Below, piece after piece: positions 1-7,273 of a DNA stretch of 16,359 nucleotides; within the stretch, counting starts at the first letter, position 1, and the number at the start of each line of letters is the position of its first letter. Position numbers and translations under genes: made by a program. The stretch is from Proteobacteria bacterium UBA7447. GTDB lineage: Bacteria; Pseudomonadota; Gammaproteobacteria; Arenicellales; UBA868. The notes under the pieces were generated by a model, which was given only the letters and a program-made list of their open reading frames with translations, had not been told where the DNA came from and did no database searches. The stretch covers positions 1 through 16,359 of the forward strand of contig DLPX01000031.1 of NCBI GenBank assembly GCA_002477475.1, written 5' to 3'.

Positions 1-723
1 CAGCCCGTCAAACCTGCCATGGGCATCATCGGGGAACCCACCACCATGAAGGTGATTAACGCACATAAAGGTAAGCAGAGTTGGCGCGTCAATATTCGGG
101 GGCGCGCCGCCCACTCAGCCTATCCCGTCGAAGGTGTCAACGCGGTGGAAGTCGCAGCGGATTTGATCTGCCACATCCGTAATGTCTATAAAACGGTGCA
201 TGAGCACGGCCTGATCGATGATGGCTATCGCGTGCCCCACAGTACGCTGCATGTCGGACCCATTGAGGGCGGGCGGGCGCTCAATATCGTGCCGGACGCT
301 TGTGAATTCCGCTTTGAATTGCGGCACTTGCCAGAAGAAACAGCCGACAGCTATTTCCAGCAGATCGCATCTTATGTGGATGATGAGCTCTTGCCGAGGA
401 TGCATGCCGTCGATCCGCAGACCTCAATTTCTATTGAGCCGCTTGCCGGATATCCCGGACTCAATACGCCTGCCGATGCGCCAGTGGTACGTTTTGTGCA
501 GATGCTCCTTGAGGACGACAACAATCCTGAGAAGATCAGTTTCGGGTCAGAAGCCGGACTGTTCGGTGACCAGGTGAAGATTCCTTGCGTCGTATGTGGT
601 CCGGGCAGTATTCTGCAGGCGCACCGTCCGGACGAGTATGTGGAAGAGGCGCAACTGATGCAGTGCTGGCGGTTCATCGGCCGGTTGGTCTCGCATCTGC
701 AGTCGCGGGGCCTGCAGTACTGA
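1..723 (+). CDS. ArgE-like M20 family deacylase (5'-truncated by window edge)
   Basis: Zinc-dependent M20 amidohydrolase related to acetylornithine deacetylase ArgE; family members remove an acyl group from the amino group of an amino acid or similar amine. The frame is open from base 1 (Q-P-V-K-P-A before the first ATG at 19), so the N-terminal part carrying the first metal ligands is outside. 240 residues are visible of a usual ~380-390. Seen: GIIGEPT, whose Glu is a metal ligand; AAHSAYP, the dimerisation-domain His that completes a partner active site; GGRALNIVPD and the FRFELRHLP strand; SFGSEAGLF; and the C-terminal ligand His in QAHRPDEYVE. All visible family landmarks are intact. It lies 41 bp before the acetylpolyamine amidohydrolase gene, so the natural acyl substrate may not be acetylornithine. 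I give no symbol because ArgE paralogues in catabolic operons often have other substrates. Family call firm, substrate unknown. Confidence 0.88.
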   Translation, partial: QPVKPAMGIIGEPTTMKVINAHKGKQSWRVNIRGRAAHSAYPVEGVNAVEVAADLICHIRNVYKTVHEHGLIDDGYRVPHSTLHVGPIEGGRALNIVPDACEFRFELRHLPEETADSYFQQIASYVDDELLPRMHAVDPQTSISIEPLAGYPGLNTPADAPVVRFVQMLLEDDNNPEKISFGSEAGLFGDQVKIPCVVCGPGSILQAHRPDEYVEEAQLMQCWRFIGRLVSHLQSRGLQY

Positions 724-764
724 ACCTGCGCTATTGCGCGAGATTGAGAGAAAGTGATAACGCT

Positions 765-1790
765 ATGAGAACAATTTTCAGTGAACAGCATCGGTTGCGC
801 GATGCGAAAACCGAACTGTATGGCGGTGAGTTGGTAAAGCCGTTTGAACGTCCGTCGCGCGCTGACATGGTTGTTGAGGCGGTGCGCAATGCCAAGCTGG
901 GGCCAGTGGAGGCACCCGAACCTTTCTCAATGGATCCCGTGCTGCGGATTCATGATGCTGATTTTGTTGCCTTTCTTGAGACTGCCTGGAAGGAATGGAG
1001 TCAGACCGGATACGCCGGTGAGGCAATGGCCTCTGTCTGGCCGGCAAGACGGATGCAGTGCCGGGCACCCCGGTTTATAGAAGGGAAACTGGGTTATTAT
1101 GCGCTCGCGGCTGAAACGTCGATTTCGGAGGGAACCTGGGAAGCAGCGGTGGCATCAAAAGATGTGGCGCTGACCGGGGCCAAGGCCCTAGTTTCAGGGG
1201 AGTCGGGGATGTTCTCCCTGTGTCGTCCGCCGGGGCATCATGCGGCGCGGGACATGTTCGGCGGATATTGTTTTCTCAATAATGCAGCGATTGCGGCTCA
1301 GTATCTGCTGGATAGCGGCTCGGAGCGTGTGGCCATCCTGGATGTGGATTTCCATCATGGCAACGGTACGCAGGATATCTTTTACGAGCGCGATGATGTG
1401 CTTTTTTGCTCGCTGCATGGTGACCCTGAAGACGCTTTCCCTCATTTTCTGGGCTATGCGGACGAGACGGGATTGGGTGCAGGGATGGGCTTTAACCGGA
1501 ATTACCCGATGCCGCCCGCAACGCCTTTCAGTCAGTGGCGCGAGGCCCTGACCGACGCCTTGAATCACATCCGCGAATTTGAACCCCGGTATCTGGTGGT
1601 TTCCCTTGGGGTAGATACGTTCGAGCATGACCCCATCAGTTTCTTCAAACTGACGACTCCGGATTACCTGACAACGGGTGAACTCATCGGTGGATTGGGT
1701 ATTCCTACCCTGTTCGTCATGGAGGGCGGATACGATATCGGAGAAGTCGGGCTGAATGCGGTGAACGTGCTCAAGGGATTTGAAGCCTAG
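765..1790 (+). CDS. aphA: Acetylpolyamine amidohydrolase (histone deacetylase fold)
   Basis: Hydrolyses the acetamide of N-acetylputrescine, acetylcadaverine or acetylated spermidine to free polyamine plus acetate; cytoplasmic Zn enzyme, usually a dimer. The protein is 341 residues, the same length as the Mycoplana ramosa enzyme as I recall it, and key residues fall at the same numbers. His158/His159 (PPGHH) are the catalytic pair, Asp195, His197 (DVDFHH) and Asp284 (GVDTFEHDP) bind zinc, and Tyr323 (GGY) stabilises the transition state. Glu17 in the L1 loop (TELYGGEL), which narrows the active-site channel and favours cationic polyamines, is kept. I chose the ATG at 765 over an in-frame upstream start at 585: the family begins at this Met and the longer form would overlap the M20 gene by 139 bp. 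The Shine-Dalgarno site is weak, so translation may be coupled to the upstream gene. Aminophosphonate-derived acetamides are a possible alternative substrate (inference). Confidence 0.93.
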   Translation: MRTIFSEQHRLRDAKTELYGGELVKPFERPSRADMVVEAVRNAKLGPVEAPEPFSMDPVLRIHDADFVAFLETAWKEWSQTGYAGEAMASVWPARRMQCRAPRFIEGKLGYYALAAETSISEGTWEAAVASKDVALTGAKALVSGESGMFSLCRPPGHHAARDMFGGYCFLNNAAIAAQYLLDSGSERVAILDVDFHHGNGTQDIFYERDDVLFCSLHGDPEDAFPHFLGYADETGLGAGMGFNRNYPMPPATPFSQWREALTDALNHIREFEPRYLVVSLGVDTFEHDPISFFKLTTPDYLTTGELIGGLGIPTLFVMEGGYDIGEVGLNAVNVLKGFEA

Positions 1791-1862
1791 CCAGCATCGC
1801 AATATCGGTTCAGTCATATTTAATTCATCAAGCTGAGTCAGAATTTTCAAGAGGAAAAAGCA

Positions 1863-3266
1863 ATGTCAGCACCGCAAAAAAAATACGATACCCAAGCGCT
1901 GTGGGAGAAGGATCGTGACCACAATATCCATCCCTGGACCGACTTTGCCTCATTCAAGGAAGAAGGTTCGCTGGTTATGTCGCATTCCGATGGTGCCTAT
2001 GTCTTTGATTCAGACGGCAATCGCTTCATGGACGGAATCGGTGGTCTTTGGTGCGTCAATATCGGATATGGTAATGATGAAATGGCTGAAGCTATTGCCG
2101 ATCAGGTGCGACAGATTCCTTACTATTCGACGTTCAATCACCTGACTACCCCTCCTGCGGCCACGCTGGCAGCAAAACTGGCCGAACTGACACCCGGATT
2201 GCTAAACCATGTTTTCTTTGGGACCGGCGGCTCGATGGCGAACGATACCGCTATCCGAATCATTCATTTCTACTTCAACCGTCTGGGGCAACCGAGCAAA
2301 AAGAAGATCATCGCGCGTACCGACGGATACCACGGCAGTACTTATCTCGCTATGTCGATGACCGGGGTCACCTTCGACCATCAGGGTTTTGATCTCGCAC
2401 CGGATCTGGTGCACCACATTCCGGCTCCAAATACGTACCGGCGTCCTGAAGGTATGAGCGAGGCCGCCTTTTGTGATCAAACCGTGAGCGATCTTGAGAA
2501 CAAGATCCTGGAGCTCGGTCCTGAAAATGTCGCCTGTTTTATCGCCGAGCCGATTATGGGCGCCGGGGGCGTTATCGTGCCGCCGGCCGGATATCATCGG
2601 CGTACCCGCGAGGTGTGTGACAAGTACGATGTGCTCTATATATCTGATGAAGTAGTCACTGGGTTTGGCCGGCTGGGCCATTTCTTTGCCTCTGAGGCGG
2701 TTTTTGACTTTGTGCCTGACGTCATTACCTGTGCGAAGGGTATCTCCTCGGGATACCTGCCTTTATCCGCGACGATTCTTTCTGAAAAAATCTACGACGT
2801 GATCAGTGTTCCCCAGGCGGAAGGCGCCATGTTCACTCACGGATTTACTTACTCCGGGCACCCCGTTGTTTGTGCGGCGGGGGTCAAGAATATCGAGATC
2901 ATGGAACGTGACGATATTTGCGGTCATGTGCGGGACGTGGGGCCATATTTCGAGTCTCAGCTCAGAATGCTGGGGGACTATCCGATCGTCGGTGATGTAC
3001 GGGGCAGTCACTTCATGATGTGTATCGAAAATGTTGCAGACAAGGCAAGCAAGGAGCTTTTTGCGCCGGAAGTTGAAATTGGCAACCGGATCGCCCGGCA
3101 TTGTCAGCAAAGAGGATTGATTGTTCGTCCTATTGCGCACCTGAATGTGATGTCACCCCCATTGATTCTTGATCGTGGCCAGATTGACGAAATGGTGGGA
3201 ATTCTGCGTGCAAGCATCGAAGCGACGATGGATGAACTGGTTCGTGAAAACCTCTGGAGCGGCTAA
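1863..3266 (+). CDS. Class III PLP aminotransferase, SpuC-like (possible PbfA-type role)
   Basis: Fold-type I PLP enzyme of 467 residues, of the omega-amine:pyruvate/putrescine transaminase type. Seen: GGLWCVNIGYG near residues 60-70, the phosphate-binding GTGGSMANDTA (120-130), GYHGST (155-160), Asp262 in SDEVVTGFGR (pairs with the PLP ring N), Schiff-base Lys292 in CAKGISSGYLP, THGFTYSGHP, and Arg422 in LIVRPIAHLNVMSPPL, at the site of the flipping substrate-binding Arg. The Shine-Dalgarno GAGGA at 1851-1855 is 7 nt before the ATG. Next to acetylpolyamine amidohydrolase it could transaminate putrescine or another deacetylated polyamine. Immediately before phnW it could instead be the class III-fold (R)-1-hydroxy-2-aminoethylphosphonate ammonia-lyase (PbfA), which accompanies PhnW in several bacteria and yields phosphonoacetaldehyde. 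The family is certain; I cannot choose between these roles by eye. Confidence 0.85.
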   Translation: MSAPQKKYDTQALWEKDRDHNIHPWTDFASFKEEGSLVMSHSDGAYVFDSDGNRFMDGIGGLWCVNIGYGNDEMAEAIADQVRQIPYYSTFNHLTTPPAATLAAKLAELTPGLLNHVFFGTGGSMANDTAIRIIHFYFNRLGQPSKKKIIARTDGYHGSTYLAMSMTGVTFDHQGFDLAPDLVHHIPAPNTYRRPEGMSEAAFCDQTVSDLENKILELGPENVACFIAEPIMGAGGVIVPPAGYHRRTREVCDKYDVLYISDEVVTGFGRLGHFFASEAVFDFVPDVITCAKGISSGYLPLSATILSEKIYDVISVPQAEGAMFTHGFTYSGHPVVCAAGVKNIEIMERDDICGHVRDVGPYFESQLRMLGDYPIVGDVRGSHFMMCIENVADKASKELFAPEVEIGNRIARHCQQRGLIVRPIAHLNVMSPPLILDRGQIDEMVGILRASIEATMDELVRENLWSG

Positions 3267-3308
3267 CAGGCATCTCGGCGTGGTGAGTGTGATGAGTACC
3301 CCAAGAGT

Positions 3309-3346
3309 CCACTGCGACAAGTCGCAAATCTTTTAATAGGCAGTGG
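3309..3346 (+). promoter_or_regulatory. phnW: Nested inverted repeat in front of the phnW GTG start
   Basis: Outer arms CCACTG (3309-3314) and CAGTGG (3341-3346) are perfect complements, and inner arms TGCGAC (3313-3318) and GTCGCA (3321-3326) form a tight hairpin followed by CTTTTA. The two structures share TG at 3313-3314, so they exclude each other in part. The outer arm ends one base before the GTG, and the only ribosome-binding match, AGG at 3338-3340, lies beside it. It could control phnW translation or act as a weak attenuator; both are inferences. Confidence 0.4.
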
Positions 3347-3347
3347 G

Positions 3348-4484
3348 GTGACACAGACTGAAAAACCCGCTCAGGATCCCTGGCTGCTGACGCCCGGCCC
3401 GCTGACCACCTCGCGTACCGTAAAAGAGGCAATGCTGCACGACTACGGTTCTCGCGATCAGCGCTTTATCGATATCAACCGCCACGTCAGAAACCGCCTG
3501 GTGGAAATCATTGAAGGGCAGGGATCGCACGTCTGCGTACCGTTACAGGGCAGCGGAACCTTCGTCGTGGAGGCAATGCTCAGCAACTTTGTCCCGTCAT
3601 CGGGGAAGGTTCTGATCCTCATTAATGGGGCATACGGTGCGCGGATGCAGGCGATTTGCGAGTATCACCGTCTTCAGTCGGAGGTGCTGCAGTGGCCGGA
3701 GGACAAGCCGGTCGATCCCGGCCAGGTGGCCGAGTGCCTTGCAGGGGATTCCGGCATCACACACGTTGCCGTGGTCCACTGTGAGACCACAACCGGAATC
3801 CTCAATCCGATCGAAGCGGTCGGAAAAGTGGTGTCGGAGGCAGGCAGGTCATTGCTGATCGATTCGATGAGTGCATTTGGTGCGCTGCCGGTATCGACAA
3901 AAGAGATCAATTTCGATGCTTTGGTAGCCTCGAGCAATAAATGCCTTGAGGGCGCGCCCGGAATGGGATTCTGCCTGTCGTCGGAATCTGCTCTTACAGC
4001 AACTGAGGGCAATTCGGATAGTCTGTGTCTCGATCTTTACCAGCAGTGGCGGGGATTAGAGTCGAACGGGCAGTGGCGGTTTACGCCGCCAACCCACTGT
4101 ATCCTGGCGTTTGACCAGGCGTTGAAGGAGTTCGATGCCGAAGGCGCCGTCGCAGGCCGGGGTGGACGCTACCGGGAGAACTGTGAGGTGCTGGTCGCAG
4201 GAATGCGCGCGATGGGATTCGAGACCCTTTTGCCGGATGCATTGCAGGCGCCGATCATCGTTACCTTCAAAATGCCGGCGGATTCGGCATTTGATTTTCA
4301 GCGCTTTTACGATGGCTTGAGCGAAAGAGGTTATGTCATCTACCCAGGCAAACTGACCGTGGCGGAAAGTTTCCGGATGGGGTGCATTGGACGCCTTGGT
4401 ATCAGCGAAATGCGCGGTGCGCTTGAAGCCGTTCGCATTGTCATGGAGGAGATGGGCGTCGACTCAGGCAGTCCAGCTGACTGA
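3348..4484 (+). CDS. phnW: 2-aminoethylphosphonate:pyruvate transaminase
   Basis: Transfers the amino group of 2-aminoethylphosphonate to pyruvate, giving phosphonoacetaldehyde and alanine; first step of AEP breakdown. It is a 378-residue class V PLP enzyme. Seen: LLTPGPLTTS at the N-terminus, LQGSGTF (PLP phosphate), HCETTTGILNP, Asp172 in IDSMSAFGA, PLP lysine Lys198 in VASSNKCLEGAPGMGF, QWRFTPPTH, and Arg343 in ESFRMGCIGRLG, matching the phosphonate-binding Arg of characterised PhnW. The start is GTG at 3348; a frame-shifted GTG at 3345 meets a stop at once and no ATG lies nearby. The only ribosome-binding match is AGG at 3338-3340, inside a possible RNA structure listed separately. The C-terminal tail (VDSGSPAD) runs slightly past the conserved core. 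The phnA and phnY genes follow directly. Confidence 0.95.
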   Translation: MTQTEKPAQDPWLLTPGPLTTSRTVKEAMLHDYGSRDQRFIDINRHVRNRLVEIIEGQGSHVCVPLQGSGTFVVEAMLSNFVPSSGKVLILINGAYGARMQAICEYHRLQSEVLQWPEDKPVDPGQVAECLAGDSGITHVAVVHCETTTGILNPIEAVGKVVSEAGRSLLIDSMSAFGALPVSTKEINFDALVASSNKCLEGAPGMGFCLSSESALTATEGNSDSLCLDLYQQWRGLESNGQWRFTPPTHCILAFDQALKEFDAEGAVAGRGGRYRENCEVLVAGMRAMGFETLLPDALQAPIIVTFKMPADSAFDFQRFYDGLSERGYVIYPGKLTVAESFRMGCIGRLGISEMRGALEAVRIVMEEMGVDSGSPAD

Positions 4485-4489
4485 CTCAA

Positions 4490-4516
4490 GCCCGGTGCAC
4501 TGGGCGTACGCACCAG
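4490..4516 (+). repeat. Overlapping palindromes in the phnW-phnA gap
   Basis: GCCCGGTG/CACTGGGC at 4490-4505 is an 8+8 palindrome with one G-T pair and no spacer. It overlaps CTGG...CCAG, which encloses GCGTACGC. Together they fill nearly half of the 71-bp gap between phnW and phnA. They could be a protein-binding site, an mRNA-processing hairpin setting relative levels of phnW and phnA, or chance. No T-run follows, so a rho-independent terminator is unlikely. Confidence 0.35.
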
Positions 4517-4555
4517 CAAAGATCAGATCAAAACAAATACAAAGCGAATCAGAGA

Positions 4556-5818
4556 ATGAATACGATATCCGTCAATCAGAGAGATTATGCGTGGCCCAAG
4601 CAACCGCTGGTGGTGGTTTGTGTGGACGGCTCCGAGCCCGGTGGTGAAGGATCCGACCACGGGGGTTATATCGAGCGGGCGATCGAGGCAGGCCAGACCC
4701 CGTTTTTTGCATCGCTTCGCGAAAACGCGACGTTCGGTTTTGCCGATTGTGTCGTGCCGAGCTTTACCAATCCGAACAACCTTTCCATTGTCACCGGAGT
4801 GCCACCGGCAGCACATGGTATCTGCGGCAACTTTTATTACGACACAGAAAATGATGTCGAGGTGATGATGAACGACCCGGCGCTGTTGCGGGTGCCCACC
4901 ATTCTGGCCGGATTTAACCAGGCCGGGGCCAAGGTGGCCGTCGTGACGGCAAAGGACAAACTGCGTCGCTTGCTGGGCGTGGGTTTGGATATCGTTGAAG
5001 GAAATGCAGTGTGCTTCTCCTCAGAGCTTGCCGACCAGACGACATTGGCTGAGCATGGCATAGAGAATATTGTCGATCGTGTGGGAATGCCGGTGCCGGA
5101 TGTTTACAGTGCAGAACTATCCGAATTCGTCTTTGCCTCGGGGGTTGTGCTGATGAATTCAATGCGTCCGGACATCATGTATCTGTCCACGACGGATTAC
5201 ATTCAGCACAAGCATGCTCCAGGGTCGCCGGTCGCTAACGCTTTTTATGCGATGATGGACGGATATCTGGCCAAACTCGACGCGACGGGTGCCACTATTG
5301 CCCTCACTGCGGATCACGGCATGAAGGCCAAGCATGGTTCGGCGGGTGAGCCAAACGTCATCTATCTCGAGCCGCTGTTCGTGCAGGCGGGATTAAGTGA
5401 TTTTCGAGTGATTCTGCCGATTACGGACCCGTACGTGGTCCATCATGGTGCGCTGGGTGGATTCGCCACCGTCTATTTGGAAAGTCAATCGGATCATGCC
5501 CGTGCTCGTGAAGCTTTGGACGGGGTGACTGGAGTCGAAAAGGTCCTGACGCGGAACGAGGCCTGTGAGTTGTTCGGTCTGCCTTCCGACCGCATTGGTG
5601 ATCTCGTCGTGATCAGTACGGGTGATCATGTGCTGGGCAGCGCTCCCGAGAAGCATGATTTGTCCGGCCTGAAGGATCCTTTGCGCTCGCACGGAGGACT
5701 CTCTGAGCAGCGGGTGCCCTTTATCGTGAACCGTCGCCTTGAAGCGGATGCAACGGGTCGCCGTAACTTTGATATTTTTAACCATACGCTGAATCATGTC
5801 GTGGAGGATGACTCATGA
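4556..5818 (+). CDS. phnA: Phosphonoacetate hydrolase
   Basis: Cleaves the C-P bond of phosphonoacetate to acetate and phosphate; a di-zinc member of the alkaline phosphatase superfamily. It is 420 residues, as expected for the family. Ligands and nucleophile are all present: Asp24 (VCVDGSEP), Thr71 nucleophile (PSFTNPNNLSIVTG), Asp214 and His218 (TTDYIQHKH), Asp253/His254 (TADHGMK), His379 (RSHGGLSEQRVPF). This is PhnA of Sinorhizobium/Pseudomonas fluorescens, unrelated to the small zinc-ribbon PhnA of E. coli. The ATG at 4556 has only a poor, close-set AGAG upstream and follows a 71-bp gap with two palindromes. Its stop overlaps the phnY start in an ATGA (5815-5818), so the two are translationally coupled. 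It lets the cell release phosphate irrespective of Pho-limited C-P lyase. Confidence 0.95.
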   Translation: MNTISVNQRDYAWPKQPLVVVCVDGSEPGGEGSDHGGYIERAIEAGQTPFFASLRENATFGFADCVVPSFTNPNNLSIVTGVPPAAHGICGNFYYDTENDVEVMMNDPALLRVPTILAGFNQAGAKVAVVTAKDKLRRLLGVGLDIVEGNAVCFSSELADQTTLAEHGIENIVDRVGMPVPDVYSAELSEFVFASGVVLMNSMRPDIMYLSTTDYIQHKHAPGSPVANAFYAMMDGYLAKLDATGATIALTADHGMKAKHGSAGEPNVIYLEPLFVQAGLSDFRVILPITDPYVVHHGALGGFATVYLESQSDHARAREALDGVTGVEKVLTRNEACELFGLPSDRIGDLVVISTGDHVLGSAPEKHDLSGLKDPLRSHGGLSEQRVPFIVNRRLEADATGRRNFDIFNHTLNHVVEDDS

Positions 5819-7260
5819 ACGACGCCGCCAAGATGACCAAAGCCCCAATTCATGAGACCTTGCGGATCGGTGGTGAAACGCCTGACCGTGTCGAGCGTAT
5901 CGAGGTTTCCAATCCTTGGGACAACAGCGTCGTGGGAACTGTGCCTTGTGCGACTCGGGAGGATGTTGCCCAGGCCTTTGATATTGCCGCTGCCTATACG
6001 CCGACACTGACCCGTTATGAGCGCCAGCAGATTCTGATGCGTACTGCAGAGATTCTGACGTCGCGGCGCGATGAGATTTCAGATCTGATTACTGCAGAAC
6101 TGGGAATCTCCAAACAGGATTCTCTCTATGAAGTGGGTAGGGCTTTTGATGTGTTCAGCCTGGCGGGCCAACTGTGCATTATTGATGACGGCGAGATTTT
6201 CTCATGTGATCTTACGCCTCACGGGAAACAGCGAAGGATATACACCCAGCGCGACCCGCTGAAGGCAATCTCTGCGATTACACCGTTTAATCATCCGATG
6301 AATATGGTTGCTCACAAGGTGGCACCCGCGATTGCCACCAACAACTGCATGGTCTGTAAGCCGACCGAACTGACGCCGCTGACCGCACTCGCGCTGGCAG
6401 ATGTGCTCTACGAAGCCGGACTGCCGCCTGAGATGTTGTCGGTCGTGACAGGACTTCCTGGGGATATTGGTGAGGAGATGATCACCAATGACCATATTGA
6501 GCTGATTACGTTTACCGGAGGGGTGGCCGTCGGCAAACATATCGCCAATCATGCAGGCTATCGCCGCACCGTGTTGGAGCTTGGAGGCAATTCTTCTCTG
6601 ATCGTCATGGAAGACGCGGATCTCGAAAAAGCGGCGGCAATGGCCGTACAGGGCGCGACAAAGAACTCCGGCCAGCGCTGTACCGCGGTTAAGCGCGTCC
6701 TTTGTGTTGAAAGCGTTGCAGATGAATTTGCACCACTCGTGGTGAGCGAGGCTGAGAAGCTCCGCTATGGTAATCCGATGTCTTCCGATACGGATATGGG
6801 AACCGTCGTGCACGAGGGGGCCGCACAACTTTTTGAAACCCGGGTCAATGCCGCGATCAGCGAGGGGGCCACGTTACTCTATGGCAACGATCGCCAGGGC
6901 GCCCTGTACTCCCCAACCGTTCTGGATCATGTGCCGAGAAATGCGGAACTCGTCGTCGAGGAGACCTTTGGTCCGCCCATCCCGATTATCCGCGTCAAGG
7001 ATATCGATGATGCCATTGCAGTGGATAACGGGACGGCCTTTGGTCTGTCTACCGGGGTGTGCACTAATCGATGGGACCATATCACCCGTTTTGTATCGGA
7101 ACTCAAGACGGGGACGGTGAATATCTGGGAAGTCCCCGGATACCGCATTGAGATGTCGCCGTTTGGCGGAGTGAAGGATTCAGGACTCGGCTACAAAGAG
7201 GGCGTCATCGAAGCGATGAAAAGCTACACCACAGTGAAGACCTATTCTCTGCCCTGGTAG
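5815..7260 (+). CDS. phnY: Phosphonoacetaldehyde dehydrogenase
   Basis: NAD-dependent aldehyde dehydrogenase oxidising phosphonoacetaldehyde to phosphonoacetate, joining PhnW to PhnA. It is 481 residues with an intact ALDH core: ITPFNHPMN near 155-163, CKPTELTPLTA with cofactor-binding Lys182, FTGGVAVGK (233-241), general base Glu255 in LELGGNS, catalytic Cys289 in GQRCTAVKR, EETFGPPIP, and SPFGGVKDSGLGYKEG near the end. His160 in the PFNHP motif and Arg109 fit the phosphonate-binding His/Arg pair of Sinorhizobium PhnY, which general aldehyde dehydrogenases lack; this match is by eye. The gene name refers to the dehydrogenase, not the PhnY* dioxygenase. It overlaps phnA by 4 bp. Without the phn neighbours it might be read as a succinate-semialdehyde-type ALDH, but context and residues favour PhnY. 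Confidence 0.93.
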   Translation: MNDAAKMTKAPIHETLRIGGETPDRVERIEVSNPWDNSVVGTVPCATREDVAQAFDIAAAYTPTLTRYERQQILMRTAEILTSRRDEISDLITAELGISKQDSLYEVGRAFDVFSLAGQLCIIDDGEIFSCDLTPHGKQRRIYTQRDPLKAISAITPFNHPMNMVAHKVAPAIATNNCMVCKPTELTPLTALALADVLYEAGLPPEMLSVVTGLPGDIGEEMITNDHIELITFTGGVAVGKHIANHAGYRRTVLELGGNSSLIVMEDADLEKAAAMAVQGATKNSGQRCTAVKRVLCVESVADEFAPLVVSEAEKLRYGNPMSSDTDMGTVVHEGAAQLFETRVNAAISEGATLLYGNDRQGALYSPTVLDHVPRNAELVVEETFGPPIPIIRVKDIDDAIAVDNGTAFGLSTGVCTNRWDHITRFVSELKTGTVNIWEVPGYRIEMSPFGGVKDSGLGYKEGVIEAMKSYTTVKTYSLPW

Positions 7261-7273
7261 GGTAACGGCATCT

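Noticed and set aside
585..764. Longer N-terminus for acetylpolyamine amidohydrolase
   Set aside because: It overlaps the M20 gene and adds sequence not found in the family; the ATG at 765 gives exactly the family length and residue numbering.
3313..3335. Rho-independent terminator before phnW
   Set aside because: The inner hairpin has a very small loop and only four T's follow, and an internal terminator would cut the pathway genes from the operon; listed instead as a possible regulatory structure.
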